In this document: positions 9,575-18,773 of the stretch, in pieces
Layout of the letters: each line of letters opens with the position of its first letter
How positions within the stretch are numbered: the stretch's first letter is position 1
Origin: an uncultured Dysgonomonas sp.
GTDB taxonomy: Bacteria > Bacteroidota > Bacteroidia > Bacteroidales > Dysgonomonadaceae
Direction: 5' to 3'
NCBI GenBank assembly: GCA_945273835.1
Contig: CALYPL010000015.1
Span: 1 to 48,709 of the forward strand
Length of the DNA stretch: 48,709 nt
Made by a program: the position numbers and the translations under genes
The notes under the pieces: model-generated
What the model saw: the letters and a program-made list of their open reading frames with translations, nothing else
Databases searched by the model: none
Told to the model about the DNA's origin: nothing

Positions 9575-10952
9575 CTATTTCTGATACTTCATCTCTAAAG
9601 CTTTTATCGACTTCCATTTGCTCTTTTACTGTTTTACAGGCATGCAAAACTGTAGCATGATTTTTCTTTCCAAGTAATGTACCTATTTGCGCCAAAGACA
9701 TTTCGGTATGTGTCTTGGATAAGTACATCGATACTTGTCTGGCTTGTACGATCTCACGTTTACGACAAGCTGATTGTAATGCTGATGCTTCTATATTGTA
9801 GAATTTACAAACTATCTCTTGAATTAGATCGACTGTTATTTTCTTCTTTTCTATTTTCTTAATAGTCTGATCGATTACTCTTTTGGCTAATGGTAAATCT
9901 AATTCTTTACCGTAAACTAACGAGTGAGCCATTATTGAAACTATCACTCCTTCAAGATCGCGCGCATTGTCAGTCACATTTTCAGCAATGTAATCTACCA
10001 CGTCTTCGGGTATTGATAATCCATCTTGAAGTATCTTGTTCTGAAGAATTTTGAGACGCAGGTCTTTCTCAGGATGCTCTATACTTGTGGTTAATCCCCA
10101 TCTAAAACGTGTCAGCAAACGTTCTTCGACTCCTTTCAATTCTGATGGGGCTTTGTCGCATGTTAAAATAAGCTGCTTATTATTCTGATGCAAATGATTA
10201 AAAATGTGGAAAAGGGTATTTTGTGTTTTCTCAACTCCTGCTAATTCGTGGATATCATCAATAATCAGCACATCTATGCTTTGATAGAAATTAATGAAGT
10301 CGTTAGTCGTATTATGGCGTCCTGCTTCGGCATATTGTATTTTAAACAAATGTGCAGATACATAAAGGACTTTCTTATCGGGATGAATTTCCTTTATACG
10401 CAATCCTGTTGCATGACAAAGGTGTGTTTTACCTACCCCTGATGTTCCATGTATGAATAATGGGTTGAATGCTGTTTTACCCGGATTAGCAGAAATGGTT
10501 TCACAAGCCGCGCGAGCTAATTTGTTGCTATCGCCTTCAAAAAAGCTATCAAAGGTGTATTTATAATTAAGTTGCGATGAGAAATCGTTAGAGGCTACCT
10601 TATCGAATGGGGTTGGTACTTTGGCGTTATTTTTCATCTGAACCTTATCGGTTGATGACTTAGCTTCGCCACGATAGTCAACAACTGTGTTAGTTGTATT
10701 TTCCATCAAAACCCTGTACTGCAAAATTGTGTCTTTTCCGACTTCACGATGTAATGTGAATCTTAATAGATCTACAAATTTGTCTTCAAGATACTCATAG
10801 AAGAACTGGCTTGGCACCTGAATTGTAAATACTTTGTCTTCGTAAGACAAAGGTACAATTGGTAGAAACCATGTTTTAAATGCTGCTTCAGGAATATTAT
10901 CCTGAATAACCTTTAAACATTTAGACCATAATTCTTGAGTATTACTTTTCAT
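9555..10952 (-). CDS. dnaA: Chromosomal replication initiator DnaA
   Basis: 465 residues. DnaA binds origin DNA boxes and melts the origin. Domain I (about 1-85) starts WSKCLKVIQDNIPEAAFKTWF. A short linker follows. The AAA+ domain has Walker A GTSGVGKTH (about 168-176), Walker B VLIIDDIHEL and sensor 2 near LLTRFRWG. Domain IV carries the DnaA signature in SLAQIGTLLGKKNHATVLHA (near 425-445). dnaN and other origin genes are not adjacent, and I see no cluster of DnaA boxes in the 340 bases upstream, so oriC is probably elsewhere. Confidence 0.97.
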   Translation of the reverse strand: MKSNTQELWSKCLKVIQDNIPEAAFKTWFLPIVPLSYEDKVFTIQVPSQFFYEYLEDKFVDLLRFTLHREVGKDTILQYRVLMENTTNTVVDYRGEAKSSTDKVQMKNNAKVPTPFDKVASNDFSSQLNYKYTFDSFFEGDSNKLARAACETISANPGKTAFNPLFIHGTSGVGKTHLCHATGLRIKEIHPDKKVLYVSAHLFKIQYAEAGRHNTTNDFINFYQSIDVLIIDDIHELAGVEKTQNTLFHIFNHLHQNNKQLILTCDKAPSELKGVEERLLTRFRWGLTTSIEHPEKDLRLKILQNKILQDGLSIPEDVVDYIAENVTDNARDLEGVIVSIMAHSLVYGKELDLPLAKRVIDQTIKKIEKKKITVDLIQEIVCKFYNIEASALQSACRKREIVQARQVSMYLSKTHTEMSLAQIGTLLGKKNHATVLHACKTVKEQMEVDKSFRDEVSEIEKTLKI

Positions 10953-11292
10953 TGAAATGTTAAAATATAACCTATTTTATTATGATATTATTATAAATCT
11001 ATTCGTATCTCTTACAGTGCAAAATTCCTGATTATTTTCTACAAAAAAAAGTTGATTTAAATTTGTTTTTTTGCCTCAATGAATATCTGTTTTATTGTCA
11101 GCAACTTATAAAGGTATGAAAATTCACTTTAAATTTACAACTTAAATCACTGTTTATGTGATAGTTATATTTCAATTCATATTTTAACAGAATTCGCTAA
11201 ACATACTGTAATCTTATAAGATAGGCTTAATTCTATGTTTTATTTTATCTCATAAAAAATAATTTACTTTAAAATGATTCTAAATAAGAAAA
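10953..11292. other. AT-rich spacer upstream of dnaA
   Basis: 340 bases with no open frame. On the minus strand TACCTTTA near 11118 resembles a -7 element, with a TTG about 21 bases further up; it could drive dnaA with a long leader. No run of TTATCCACA-like boxes is present. Confidence 0.4.
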
Positions 11293-12180
11293 TCAAAACA
11301 CTTTTACGTTAATGTACTTTTGTGGGTTTTCTTTTACATCTTTTAACAATAGTGAAGCATTATTCAAAGTAGAATTCAAGCTATCGTATAGCTGTCTGTC
11401 ATTCAATAATAATCCTACCGAATTATCTTTTGCGTTCAGCTTTAAAGAAAGTTGCTCTATATTTTTTAGCGTACTGTTTATGGATTTATATGTCTCATCA
11501 ATATCCATTGTTTTAATCTTAGACGTCATTACTGCCATATCTTTTGATGCAGACGCTAAATTACTTGTCATAACCGGAACGTCTTTCTGAACACTTCCCA
11601 ACAAATTATTTAATTGCTTAGTTGATGTTTTGAGTTCGGCAGTTATTCCGGATACATTATTAAGTGTTCGGGGTATGTCTGGATTATTTGTCAAATTCTG
11701 CAAACCAATTAGTATTGAGTCTATTTTAGGCATCATCTCTGTTACCTTTGGCATCAAATCGCCTCCGGCATCCATCAGACCTTTTTTACGAAGCCCTATA
11801 ATCGTATCATTCTGGGTTACCATATCGGTACTGCTCAGATTAGGTTCTAAAATCACGGTAGCTGCTCCCATCAATGAAACATCCAAATATAGTTTGCTGC
11901 CCTTTGGTATTTTCAATCCTTTATTGAGATTGAGGTGTGTAATAACTTGCTTAGGGTTGTTCTCATCAAGATTCATAGAATATACTAAGCCGATCTGTAA
12001 TCCGTTAAGAGTAACCGGCGTAGACTGAGTCAGCCCTGAAACATCATCAAAAACAACTGTATATGAGTTAGTAGGCTTAAAAATATTTATACCTTTCAGA
12101 AAACTGATTCCGAAATATAAAATAACTATTGCCAATATAAACGCCACGCCAATTTTTGCCTCTTTGGATACTTTTGCCAT
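11293..12180 (-). CDS. MlaD family (MCE domain) protein
   Basis: 295 residues. One N-terminal membrane segment (about 9-26) precedes an MCE domain (about 38-115) beginning YTVVFDDVSGLTQSTPVTLNGLQIG. The remaining residues form long helices with repeated LKNIEQLSLKLN-type segments. MlaD proteins are substrate-binding parts of ABC systems that move lipids between inner and outer membrane. No MlaE permease or MlaF ATPase is next to it, which is usual for this Bacteroidota arrangement, where the mlaD gene follows a murein amidase gene. It begins 21 bases after the amidase stop, so the two are very likely one operon. Confidence 0.88.
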   Translation of the reverse strand: MAKVSKEAKIGVAFILAIVILYFGISFLKGINIFKPTNSYTVVFDDVSGLTQSTPVTLNGLQIGLVYSMNLDENNPKQVITHLNLNKGLKIPKGSKLYLDVSLMGAATVILEPNLSSTDMVTQNDTIIGLRKKGLMDAGGDLMPKVTEMMPKIDSILIGLQNLTNNPDIPRTLNNVSGITAELKTSTKQLNNLLGSVQKDVPVMTSNLASASKDMAVMTSKIKTMDIDETYKSINSTLKNIEQLSLKLNAKDNSVGLLLNDRQLYDSLNSTLNNASLLLKDVKENPQKYINVKVF

Positions 12181-12201
12181 AATTTTATTTGATTTTTTTT
12201 G

Positions 12202-13911
12202 TTACTTGATTCGGATGCCGTTTTTAAATTGTACGATAAAAGCATCTTTAAATATTTTGCGAACTTCCTTTTCCAAATTATTAATATCTGACTCGCTTAC
12301 TGTTGATCCGTAAGTGTATTTATAACCTCCATCTTCGTATACATCAATCGGTGTTAAACCTTTAAATTTAGGTGAATTTGAGGGTAATAAAACCGGAGAA
12401 AATAAAAATTGCACACGATATTCAATTTGATCGGGTTTAATGTCAGATGATACTGCATTAATTTTTATTGATGACTGCTTTTGATTATTATTATCTTTTG
12501 TTTTGGAACTTGAATTATCATTATTCGGTATTTCAGTCAACGATAAGTATTTGCGTTTACTTTCAGGCTCATCAATCAAAACAAAGGCATCTTTGAACTT
12601 CTGTCTAACTTTGGCTTGTATGGCTTCAATTTCATTTATATTTGAGGTTTCGCCAAAGGTATATTTATATCCGGATTCGTAAAAATATTTGACTGGCGAC
12701 AAACCCTTAAATTCAGGAGCATTAGCTTTAAGCCGTTTTGTTGAATATAGAAATTGTACCCGATATGTAGTTCCTACCGAAGCTTTTATCTGTTCTTCAT
12801 CAGTTTCGCTATCTTTAGTTTCCATTGCATCTATTACGTTATTTGATACAACAGTTTGCTTAGTAATAGTCTTTTCAACCGTAACTGGCTTTTCTTGATT
12901 TGCCATACTTTTAGTGGTTAAGGGGGCATTAATGGGATATTCCTCTTTTATTTCTTCCTTAACTACAATTTTTTTTGCCGGTTCTGTTGAAGCTTTTTGA
13001 GTGGTAATAATTTCCTTTTCTGTTACAATTTTCTTTTCAGTTTTTTGCGATTCTGAAGGCACAACAGTTGTTACAGTCTCTTTAATAGTTGTTACTCTTT
13101 CAACTTGCTTAGGAGCGTTTGATTGTTTAAAATCGTTAGCTTGCGCTTTATCTAAGTGACGTTTATAATCTTTAAATCCTGAAAATATAGATGTTGCCAT
13201 TATTCGTTGTCCGGATTTAGAGGTCAAAAACTTAGCTTCTTCATCATTATTAATGAATCCGACTTCAATTAAAACACTTGGCATTGAGGTTTTACGTAAT
13301 ACAAGGAACCCTGCCTCACGGACACCCCTATCCCGTCGTTTTGCTACTTTTTTAAAATCACGCTGAACAAATCCGGCAAAGTCTAAACTCTGATCACGGT
13401 ATTTATTAGACATAAATTCGAAAATGATATAAGATTCGGGTGAATTCGGATCAAAGCCTTCGTATTTTTTAGTGTAATCGTCCTCTAACAGGATAACAGA
13501 ATTTTCACGTTTTGCGACCTCCAAATTTTCGTCAGTACGCGATAAACCCAATATGTAAGTATCGGCTCCTGTAGCAACCGTTTTTTTGGATGCGGTTGAA
13601 TTGGTATGTATGGATATAAACAAATTGGCTTTTGCTTTATTTGCAATATCGGCTCGTTTATCCAATGCTACAAAAGCGTCTTCTTTACGGGTATAAATAA
13701 CTGATACATCAGGCATATTTTTTTCAATCAGTTCACCTAAAACGAGCGCTATGCCAAGATTTATATCTTTTTCCTGATATTTATTTCGCACTGCTCCTGT
13801 ATCTTTTCCACCATGTCCAGGATCAATTACGACAACATATTTACCGCCTGCTAAGATTGTTGAATTATAGCAGGCGATGCATATTAAAATTAGAAACAGG
13901 ATTTTTTTCAT
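12202..13911 (-). CDS. N-acetylmuramoyl-L-alanine amidase with two C-terminal repeats
   Basis: 569 residues. A signal peptide (about 1-21) is followed by an Amidase_3 domain (about 26-235), which cuts the bond between MurNAc and the stem peptide. The zinc ligands and catalytic glutamates are visible: His33 in DPGHGG, Glu47, His102 in SIHTNS and Glu216 in LIEVGF. Then comes a Thr/Lys/Glu-rich low-complexity linker (about 250-375). The C-terminus has two related repeats of about 70 residues, both running from YRVQFL through FKGL(S/T)P to GYKYT(F/Y)G and ending FKDAF. They look like SPOR-type peptidoglycan-binding domains, but that assignment is inference. MlaD follows. Confidence 0.9.
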   Translation of the reverse strand: MKKILFLILICIACYNSTILAGGKYVVVIDPGHGGKDTGAVRNKYQEKDINLGIALVLGELIEKNMPDVSVIYTRKEDAFVALDKRADIANKAKANLFISIHTNSTASKKTVATGADTYILGLSRTDENLEVAKRENSVILLEDDYTKKYEGFDPNSPESYIIFEFMSNKYRDQSLDFAGFVQRDFKKVAKRRDRGVREAGFLVLRKTSMPSVLIEVGFINNDEEAKFLTSKSGQRIMATSIFSGFKDYKRHLDKAQANDFKQSNAPKQVERVTTIKETVTTVVPSESQKTEKKIVTEKEIITTQKASTEPAKKIVVKEEIKEEYPINAPLTTKSMANQEKPVTVEKTITKQTVVSNNVIDAMETKDSETDEEQIKASVGTTYRVQFLYSTKRLKANAPEFKGLSPVKYFYESGYKYTFGETSNINEIEAIQAKVRQKFKDAFVLIDEPESKRKYLSLTEIPNNDNSSSKTKDNNNQKQSSIKINAVSSDIKPDQIEYRVQFLFSPVLLPSNSPKFKGLTPIDVYEDGGYKYTYGSTVSESDINNLEKEVRKIFKDAFIVQFKNGIRIK

Positions 13912-13945
13912 AAACTTAATTTAGTCTTATTTAAACAAACTAAGA

Positions 13946-14950
13946 CTATGCTTTATACACGACTTCATTCACAAGGTCGATATTATTAATATAATCTTTT
14001 ATGTTCTGAAATGTTGTATGGGCAATATTATTCATCGCTTCTTGCGTAAAGAATGCTTGATGTGAAGTTACTATCACATTATTGAATGATAGCAAACGTG
14101 CTAATACTTCGTCAGTCATAATACTGTTTGAGCGATCTTCATAGAAGTATGCTCCTTCTTCTTCGTATACGTCTAACCCGGCATATCCCACTTTGCGACT
14201 AACGAGTCCATCAATCAAATGTTTAGAATGTATCAGCTTACCTCGACCTGTATTTATAATCATTACTCCATCCTTCATTTTTGCTATAGATTCATCGCAA
14301 ATGAGATAAGTTGTATCTTTTGTAAGAGGACAATGCAATGTAATTATATCAGATTGAGCATACAGCTCGTCTAACGTAACGTATTTGATATTTTCTCTTT
14401 CAGCAAATGCTTTGTCAGGATATAGGTCATATGCAAGTATATTCATGCCAAGACCTTTCATAATACCAATAACTACTTTTCCTATTTTTCCTGTTCCTAT
14501 TATACCGATTGTTTTACCGCACATATCAAAACCCTGAAATCCGTTCAGAGAGAAGTTACTGTCGCGTGTACGCAGATAGGCTCTATGGACTTTTCTATTA
14601 AGGCACAACATCAATGCCAATGTATGTTCTGCAATGGCATGTGGTGAGTATTCGGGTACACGTACTACTTTGATACGCCCTGCTGCGGCTTTGATGTCAA
14701 CATTATTGAATCCCGCACAACGCAATGCTATAATTTTAACACCATATGAACATAGTTTATCTATCACTTCGGCATCTACTACTGCATTTACGAAAATACA
14801 TACTGCATCTGCGCCTGTTGCTAAAATAACATTGCTTATATCAAGGTGTTCTTTATGAAATGTAACGTCAAATCCGTATGACTTGTTTACTTCGCTAAAA
14901 GTGGCTATATCATATGGTTTCGCATCAAATACTGCTAATTTAAAAGACAT
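13946..14950 (-). CDS. ldhA: D-lactate dehydrogenase-like 2-hydroxyacid dehydrogenase
   Basis: 334 residues from the ATG at 14950 (MSFKLAVFDAKPYD). The frame is open further up to 15010, but the extra 20 residues are not family-like and would leave no room after RNase Y. The NAD-binding motif is GTGKIGKVVIGIMKGLGM, and the catalytic set is Arg in LRCAGFNNVD, Glu in LDVYEEEG and His in TSHQAFFT. This is the D-lactate dehydrogenase branch of the D-isomer-specific 2-hydroxyacid dehydrogenases, reducing pyruvate to D-lactate during fermentation. Substrate identity is by family similarity. It lies 66 bases after RNase Y, with a hairpin-rich spacer between them. Confidence 0.87.
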   Translation of the reverse strand: MSFKLAVFDAKPYDIATFSEVNKSYGFDVTFHKEHLDISNVILATGADAVCIFVNAVVDAEVIDKLCSYGVKIIALRCAGFNNVDIKAAAGRIKVVRVPEYSPHAIAEHTLALMLCLNRKVHRAYLRTRDSNFSLNGFQGFDMCGKTIGIIGTGKIGKVVIGIMKGLGMNILAYDLYPDKAFAERENIKYVTLDELYAQSDIITLHCPLTKDTTYLICDESIAKMKDGVMIINTGRGKLIHSKHLIDGLVSRKVGYAGLDVYEEEGAYFYEDRSNSIMTDEVLARLLSFNNVIVTSHQAFFTQEAMNNIAHTTFQNIKDYINNIDLVNEVVYKA

Positions 14951-14976
14951 ATTCTTTATTTTATATAACATTTTGT

Positions 14977-15016
14977 AACCAGTTATTGTTTGAATTGGTA
15001 CACTTACCAACTGGTT
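14977..15016 (-). other. Overlapping hairpins between rny and the dehydrogenase
   Basis: AACCAGTT (14977-14984) pairs with AACTGGTT (15009-15016), and TTGGTA (14995-15000) pairs with TACCAA (15005-15010). The two stems share bases, so only one can fully form at a time. No T-run follows, so this is not a standard terminator; RNA processing or protection is a guess. Confidence 0.4.
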
Positions 15017-16546
15017 TTATTTGGCATAGCTTACAGCACGTGTTTCCCTAATAACTGTAATTTTAACTTGTCCGGGATATGTCATTTCATCCTGGATTTT
15101 CTTTGCGATGTCCGCTGATAGTTTTTCGGTTTCAACATCGTCTATTTTATCTGCGCCGACTATGACACGAAGTTCGCGACCGGCTTGTATTGCATATGTT
15201 TTAAGAACACCCGGATACGAAAGAGCCAATTGTTCAAGATCGTTGAGACGCTTTATATATGCTTCCACAATTTCTCGACGTGCGCCCGGGCGTGCTCCGG
15301 AAATGGCGTCGCAAACTTGCACTATTGGAGCTAACAGACTTGTCATCTCTACTTCGTCGTGGTGAGCTCCGATTGCATTGCAAACATCAGGTTTTTCTTT
15401 ATATTTTTCGGCGAGCTTCATACCTAACAACGCATGTGGCAATTCTGGCTCATCATCAGGCACTTTCCCTATATCGTGAAGTAATCCTGCTCGTTTAGCT
15501 TTTTTTACATTCAGACCTAATTCTGCAGCCATAATAGCACACAGATTTGCAGTTTCTCTTGCATGTTGCAAAAGATTTTGTCCGTATGATGAACGATATT
15601 TCATTTTACCGACCAAACGTATCAATTCTGGATGCAAGCCATGTATTCCTAAGTCGATTGCGGTTCGTTTTCCGATTTCAATTATCTCTTCTTCAATTTG
15701 TTTCTTAACTTTTGCTACAACTTCCTCTATACGTGCCGGGTGGATGCGTCCATCTGCTACGAGTTGATGAAGTGCTAAACGGGCAACTTCTCTACGTACA
15801 GGGTCAAAACCCGAAAGGATAATTGCTTCTGGAGTATCGTCAACTACTATCTCAATACCTGTGGCTGCTTCAAGAGCACGGATATTACGACCTTCACGAC
15901 CGATAATTCGTCCTTTTACTTCGTCTGAATCTATGTGAAATACAGTTATGGCATTTTCTATAGCTGTTTCTGTGGCAACTCTTTGAATGGTTTGTATGAC
16001 AATTCTTTTCGCTTCTTTATTGGCTGTCATCTTTGCCTCTTCCATTATCTCGTTGACATAAGATTGAGCATGTGTTTGTGCCTCATCTTTAAGCGCTTCG
16101 ACTAATTTGTCTTTAACTTCTTCTGCCGATAATCCCGACAAAGCTTCGAGACGTTCGATTTCTTGTTTATGAAGTTTTTCTAATTCTTGCTGTTTCTTTT
16201 CAACAACTTCTAATTGTACATCTAAATTTTGTTTTACTGCGTCTACTTCATTTTTTTTGCGTTGTAAATCTTCTTGACGCTGATTTAAAGCTAATTCTCG
16301 CTGTTTTTGTTTATTTTCGGCTACTTGCAGTTTTGAATTTCGCGAGTTTGCTTGTTTTTCAAACTCCGATTTCATCAATAAAGCCTGTTCTTTTACCTCA
16401 AGTAATTTGTTCTTCTTAATTACTTCTGCTTCCAATTCTGCTTCTTGCAATTGACGTTTCAGTCTGGATTTATTAAAGACATTCTGAATGACCAATGCCA
16501 GTATACATCCTACGACAAAAGCTATTACACAATATAATATAGTCAT
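15017..16546 (-). CDS. rny: Ribonuclease Y
   Basis: 509 residues. Membrane-anchored endoribonuclease that starts mRNA decay. An N-terminal membrane segment (about 2-20) is followed by a long charged coiled coil (about 25-180), a KH RNA-binding domain (about 205-265, with [19 protein letters not shown]) and an HD domain (about 325-420) with the metal-binding pair in LLHDIGK and AHHDEVE. The C-terminal [19 protein letters not shown] ending is typical. All domains are intact. A terminator hairpin lies between zapA and rny, so rny may have its own promoter or depend on read-through. Confidence 0.96.
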   Translation of the reverse strand: MTILYCVIAFVVGCILALVIQNVFNKSRLKRQLQEAELEAEVIKKNKLLEVKEQALLMKSEFEKQANSRNSKLQVAENKQKQRELALNQRQEDLQRKKNEVDAVKQNLDVQLEVVEKKQQELEKLHKQEIERLEALSGLSAEEVKDKLVEALKDEAQTHAQSYVNEIMEEAKMTANKEAKRIVIQTIQRVATETAIENAITVFHIDSDEVKGRIIGREGRNIRALEAATGIEIVVDDTPEAIILSGFDPVRREVARLALHQLVADGRIHPARIEEVVAKVKKQIEEEIIEIGKRTAIDLGIHGLHPELIRLVGKMKYRSSYGQNLLQHARETANLCAIMAAELGLNVKKAKRAGLLHDIGKVPDDEPELPHALLGMKLAEKYKEKPDVCNAIGAHHDEVEMTSLLAPIVQVCDAISGARPGARREIVEAYIKRLNDLEQLALSYPGVLKTYAIQAGRELRVIVGADKIDDVETEKLSADIAKKIQDEMTYPGQVKITVIRETRAVSYAK

Positions 16547-16585
16547 GATTTTATTTTATTTCAACGTTTACTATTTAGTTTATAA

Positions 16586-16640
16586 TTAAAAAACACTAAT
16601 AAAAAGCGATGACATAAAATCATCACTTTTAATTAGTGCT
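16586..16640 (-). terminator. Terminator after zapA
   Basis: On the minus strand, CACTAAT-type outer arms (16594-16600 with 16632-16638) and an inner AAAAGTGATGA stem (16620-16630 with 16602-16612, one G-U pair) form a long hairpin followed by a U-run (16593-16588). It fits an intrinsic terminator for the coiled-coil/zapA transcript. Confidence 0.7.
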
Positions 16641-16661
16641 CTGACATTTTTAATAATCGTA

Positions 16662-16967
16662 TTATATACTTCCATTTTTAAGGTAATTATCGAGTTCTGA
16701 AATTAATCTCTTTATTTCTTCTTCAAAAAAAACCGCCCTTTTATCCCTTTCTTCTGATTCGGCTACTGCTTGTACTGCAGTCATGACCATATAATCTGTA
16801 TCTTGCAAGGAATGAGGAGCATTACCTTTAAAATGATTTTTATATTGACTTAATTTATAATCTATTTCAGCCGCTGCTTTACGGTATACTTCCTCATCTG
16901 ATCTTTTTATCTTAATGGGGTATCGTGTGTCGGCTATCCGCAGATTAATAACAAAATGTTCATCCAT
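16662..16967 (-). CDS. zapA: Cell division protein ZapA
   Basis: 101 residues, the usual ZapA size. ZapA binds FtsZ and stabilises the division ring. The N-terminal part FVINLRIADTRYPIKIKRSDEE matches the ZapA head domain, followed by a helix with DYMVMTAVQAVAE and a C-terminal coiled coil (EEEIKRLISELDNYL). It lies 21 bases after a small coiled-coil gene, so the two should be translated from one message. In Bacteroidota this pair is commonly found just before rny, as here. Confidence 0.88.
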   Translation of the reverse strand: MDEHFVINLRIADTRYPIKIKRSDEEVYRKAAAEIDYKLSQYKNHFKGNAPHSLQDTDYMVMTAVQAVAESEERDKRAVFFEEEIKRLISELDNYLKNGSI

Positions 16968-16988
16968 AAATGTTTTATTTTTTGAAAA

Positions 16989-17285
16989 CTAACTTTTTAA
17001 GAGGACGATACATTTTTCAACGTCTTGCACTAATTTCGACAACCTTTCTTTGGCTCGCTTAATTTCTTCGGGGTTATTACCATTGAAAGATTTTGCGAAA
17101 CGCAGATTGTCATATTTCTTTTCCAGTTGTTCAATTTCAGTTTGCACCTTATCAACTTCTGTATTTTTTAGTTGCAGTTCTTCTTTCAACCTCCGGTTTT
17201 CATCTTTCAAAGAATCACACAAATACATAAGTTGTTTTAATCTGATATCCAGTTCTTTTAAAAGCTGCTCGTCTCTGTCTGTCAT
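16989..17285 (-). CDS. Small coiled-coil protein upstream of zapA
   Basis: 98 residues, nearly all predicted coiled coil (heptads from LLKELDIRLKQLMYLCDSL through IEQLEKKYDNLRFAKSF), followed by NGNNPEEIKRAKERLSKLV. There is no signal or membrane segment. I do not know a named family with certainty. Position directly before zapA and the coiled-coil build suggest a division-ring partner, in the manner of ZapB, but this is inference from context, not from sequence similarity. A minus-strand -7 match (TATATTTG, 17312-17305) lies 20 bases before the start. Confidence 0.78.
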   Translation of the reverse strand: MTDRDEQLLKELDIRLKQLMYLCDSLKDENRRLKEELQLKNTEVDKVQTEIEQLEKKYDNLRFAKSFNGNNPEEIKRAKERLSKLVQDVEKCIVLLKS

Positions 17286-18098
17286 AAAACAACTAATTTC
17301 AACACAAATATAAATAATGCCAATGAATAAAAAAAATATTGTACTAAATAAAGCTTATAAGGTATGTCAGTTTTAATAGTTTTAGTTATCATCTTAGTGC
17401 TTTTACAAACTACAATATGATACATTTTATTAATTTGCTTTCACTATTATCTATTTTATATTACAAAGCTTTTATTATCGCTTCTGAGAGATATCATATG
17501 AAAGAATTTGTAGATTCAGAAGCAAAAAAAAATCGTAATTCCGCCAATAACCTTGTCGGCAGCTAACTTCTAGTATCTCAAAATATCTGATGATGGCAAG
17601 CATTTTAATTAACCCCACGCTATTATGTTTCAGAGTAAAAATTACTCAGATGTTTCCGCCGATACTTAAACCTTATTCTCCATTAGAAATACACCTCTCT
17701 GCCTAATATTCTCACCACAACGTTATTGGAATTAGGGTCCTACATTAGCATTATTATGTAGTCAAAAATTAATAAATGGATGCTCAATAGCAGTTTTAAA
17801 ATTCACAGGCTATCGACCATTTATTTCTGGGAACTGGACAACCTGACAGCTACTGACCGAAGCTATAAAGAAGCTGCTTAAAGTGTCTTTCAAGGTTTTT
17901 CGCAGTTGAGTTGTGAGTTAGGGATAAGAAATTGAAAATCTTACACAATAAGATGAATAATATCTTTTATGGACATGTAATTGGTAAATCGGACAAAACA
18001 TTATGATAATGATTTGGCAAAGTATTTTCTAAATGGTAATCGATTACTATCAACCTTCTAAATAATCAACTTCCATCGATCGCTATGCAGATAAATAG

Positions 18099-18380
18099 TT
18101 TGATTACTACTTAGAGAAACGCGAATCTGCCACAAAGAATGTTTGTCAGAGCGATATCGATTATACTACTTTTTTAACTTTTACGGGTAATAACCCAATT
18201 AAAGGTTCAGTTTTTTATCGGATTTTTTTGCCATATAAAACAATCTCTCTTGACAGAACATTTGACAGGATAATTTTCTTCTCTGAACGCAAACTGAGTA
18301 AGTTAGCCGCCCACGATAATATACCCCATTACGGAGCCAAGACTGTTCTTTTAAATCTGATTTTTCTTCATGTGGAATAA
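18099..18380 (+). pseudogene. Possible remnant of a decayed gene
   Basis: 94 sense codons read from 18099 to a TAA at 18378-18380, with no start codon at the head. The same frame continues upstream past a TAG at 18096 (with RYADK before and FDYYLEKRES after), as expected of a coding sequence interrupted by a nonsense change. The C-terminal part includes SLDRTFDRIIFFSERKLSKL and HDNIPHYGAKTVLLN. I do not recognise the family. The composition looks protein-like, but chance in AT-rich DNA cannot be excluded. Confidence 0.4.
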
Positions 18381-18708
18381 AATTTAATTCTGTTTTCGTA
18401 AGGCTTATTTTTATATTTAAGCTGCTTACTAATGGACTATAAGTATGTATGAAAAATGTAGCGGAAGAAGGTCGTTATTTCTTACAATGAATTTAAATAC
18501 TTCAGATCAAACTATTCATATATTTATTCTTATAAATCAAAGTGTTTTACCAGCTCTAATTGCATATTTCGTTATTAAAAACTTGTAAAGAAAGTACTTC
18601 TTAAAAACTAATTTTCTGCTTTTAAGTTGGAAACTTAGCGCACTTTACTTCTTATAAACTGAAAAACCATTTACATAATACTAAATTTTATTTATTTGCT
18701 TTTTGTAG

Positions 18709-18716
18709 TACTTTTG
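18709..18716 (+). promoter_or_regulatory. Candidate -7 promoter element for rmuC
   Basis: TACTTTTG matches TAnnTTTG and lies 58 bases before the rmuC ATG. The -33 region is T-rich but not a clean TTTG at the right spacing. Confidence 0.45.
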
Positions 18717-18773
18717 TGCTCTTTTTACGAATAAAAATATACTTTAAAAATTTCATTATTAGATTATTATTCA

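Larger units (their letters stand above)
17286..18773. other. 1.5 kb region without an intact gene
   Basis: No open frame with a start spans more than a few dozen codons, in a window otherwise tightly packed with genes. Parts read like broken protein sequence in changing plus-strand frames: a segment near 17770-17880 (with ELDNLTATDRSYKEAA) stops at a TAA, and a 94-codon open stretch is at 18099-18380. There are no terminal inverted repeats, transposase motifs, tRNA or known structured RNA that I can see. The last 60 bases hold the rmuC promoter. Confidence 0.55.

Noticed and set aside
10953-11292. Possible oriC next to dnaA
   Set aside because: No cluster of DnaA boxes close to TTATCCACA and no dnaN neighbour; AT-richness alone is not enough.
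13922-13948. Hairpin TAGTCTTA/TAAGACTA at the dehydrogenase stop as a terminator
   Set aside because: The stem is only 8 bp, AT-rich, and no U-run follows on the minus strand.
14951-15010. Longer start for the 2-hydroxyacid dehydrogenase, adding 20 residues
   Set aside because: The extension does not match the family and covers the hairpin spacer; the ATG at 14950 begins the conserved N-terminus.
16547-16661. 6S RNA next to zapA, as in enterobacteria
   Set aside because: The spacer is only 115 bases and is taken up by a terminator; there is no long bulged double-stranded RNA pattern.
17286-18773. Insertion sequence or degraded transposase
   Set aside because: No terminal inverted repeats, target duplication or DDE-type motifs seen; the origin of the remnant is left open.
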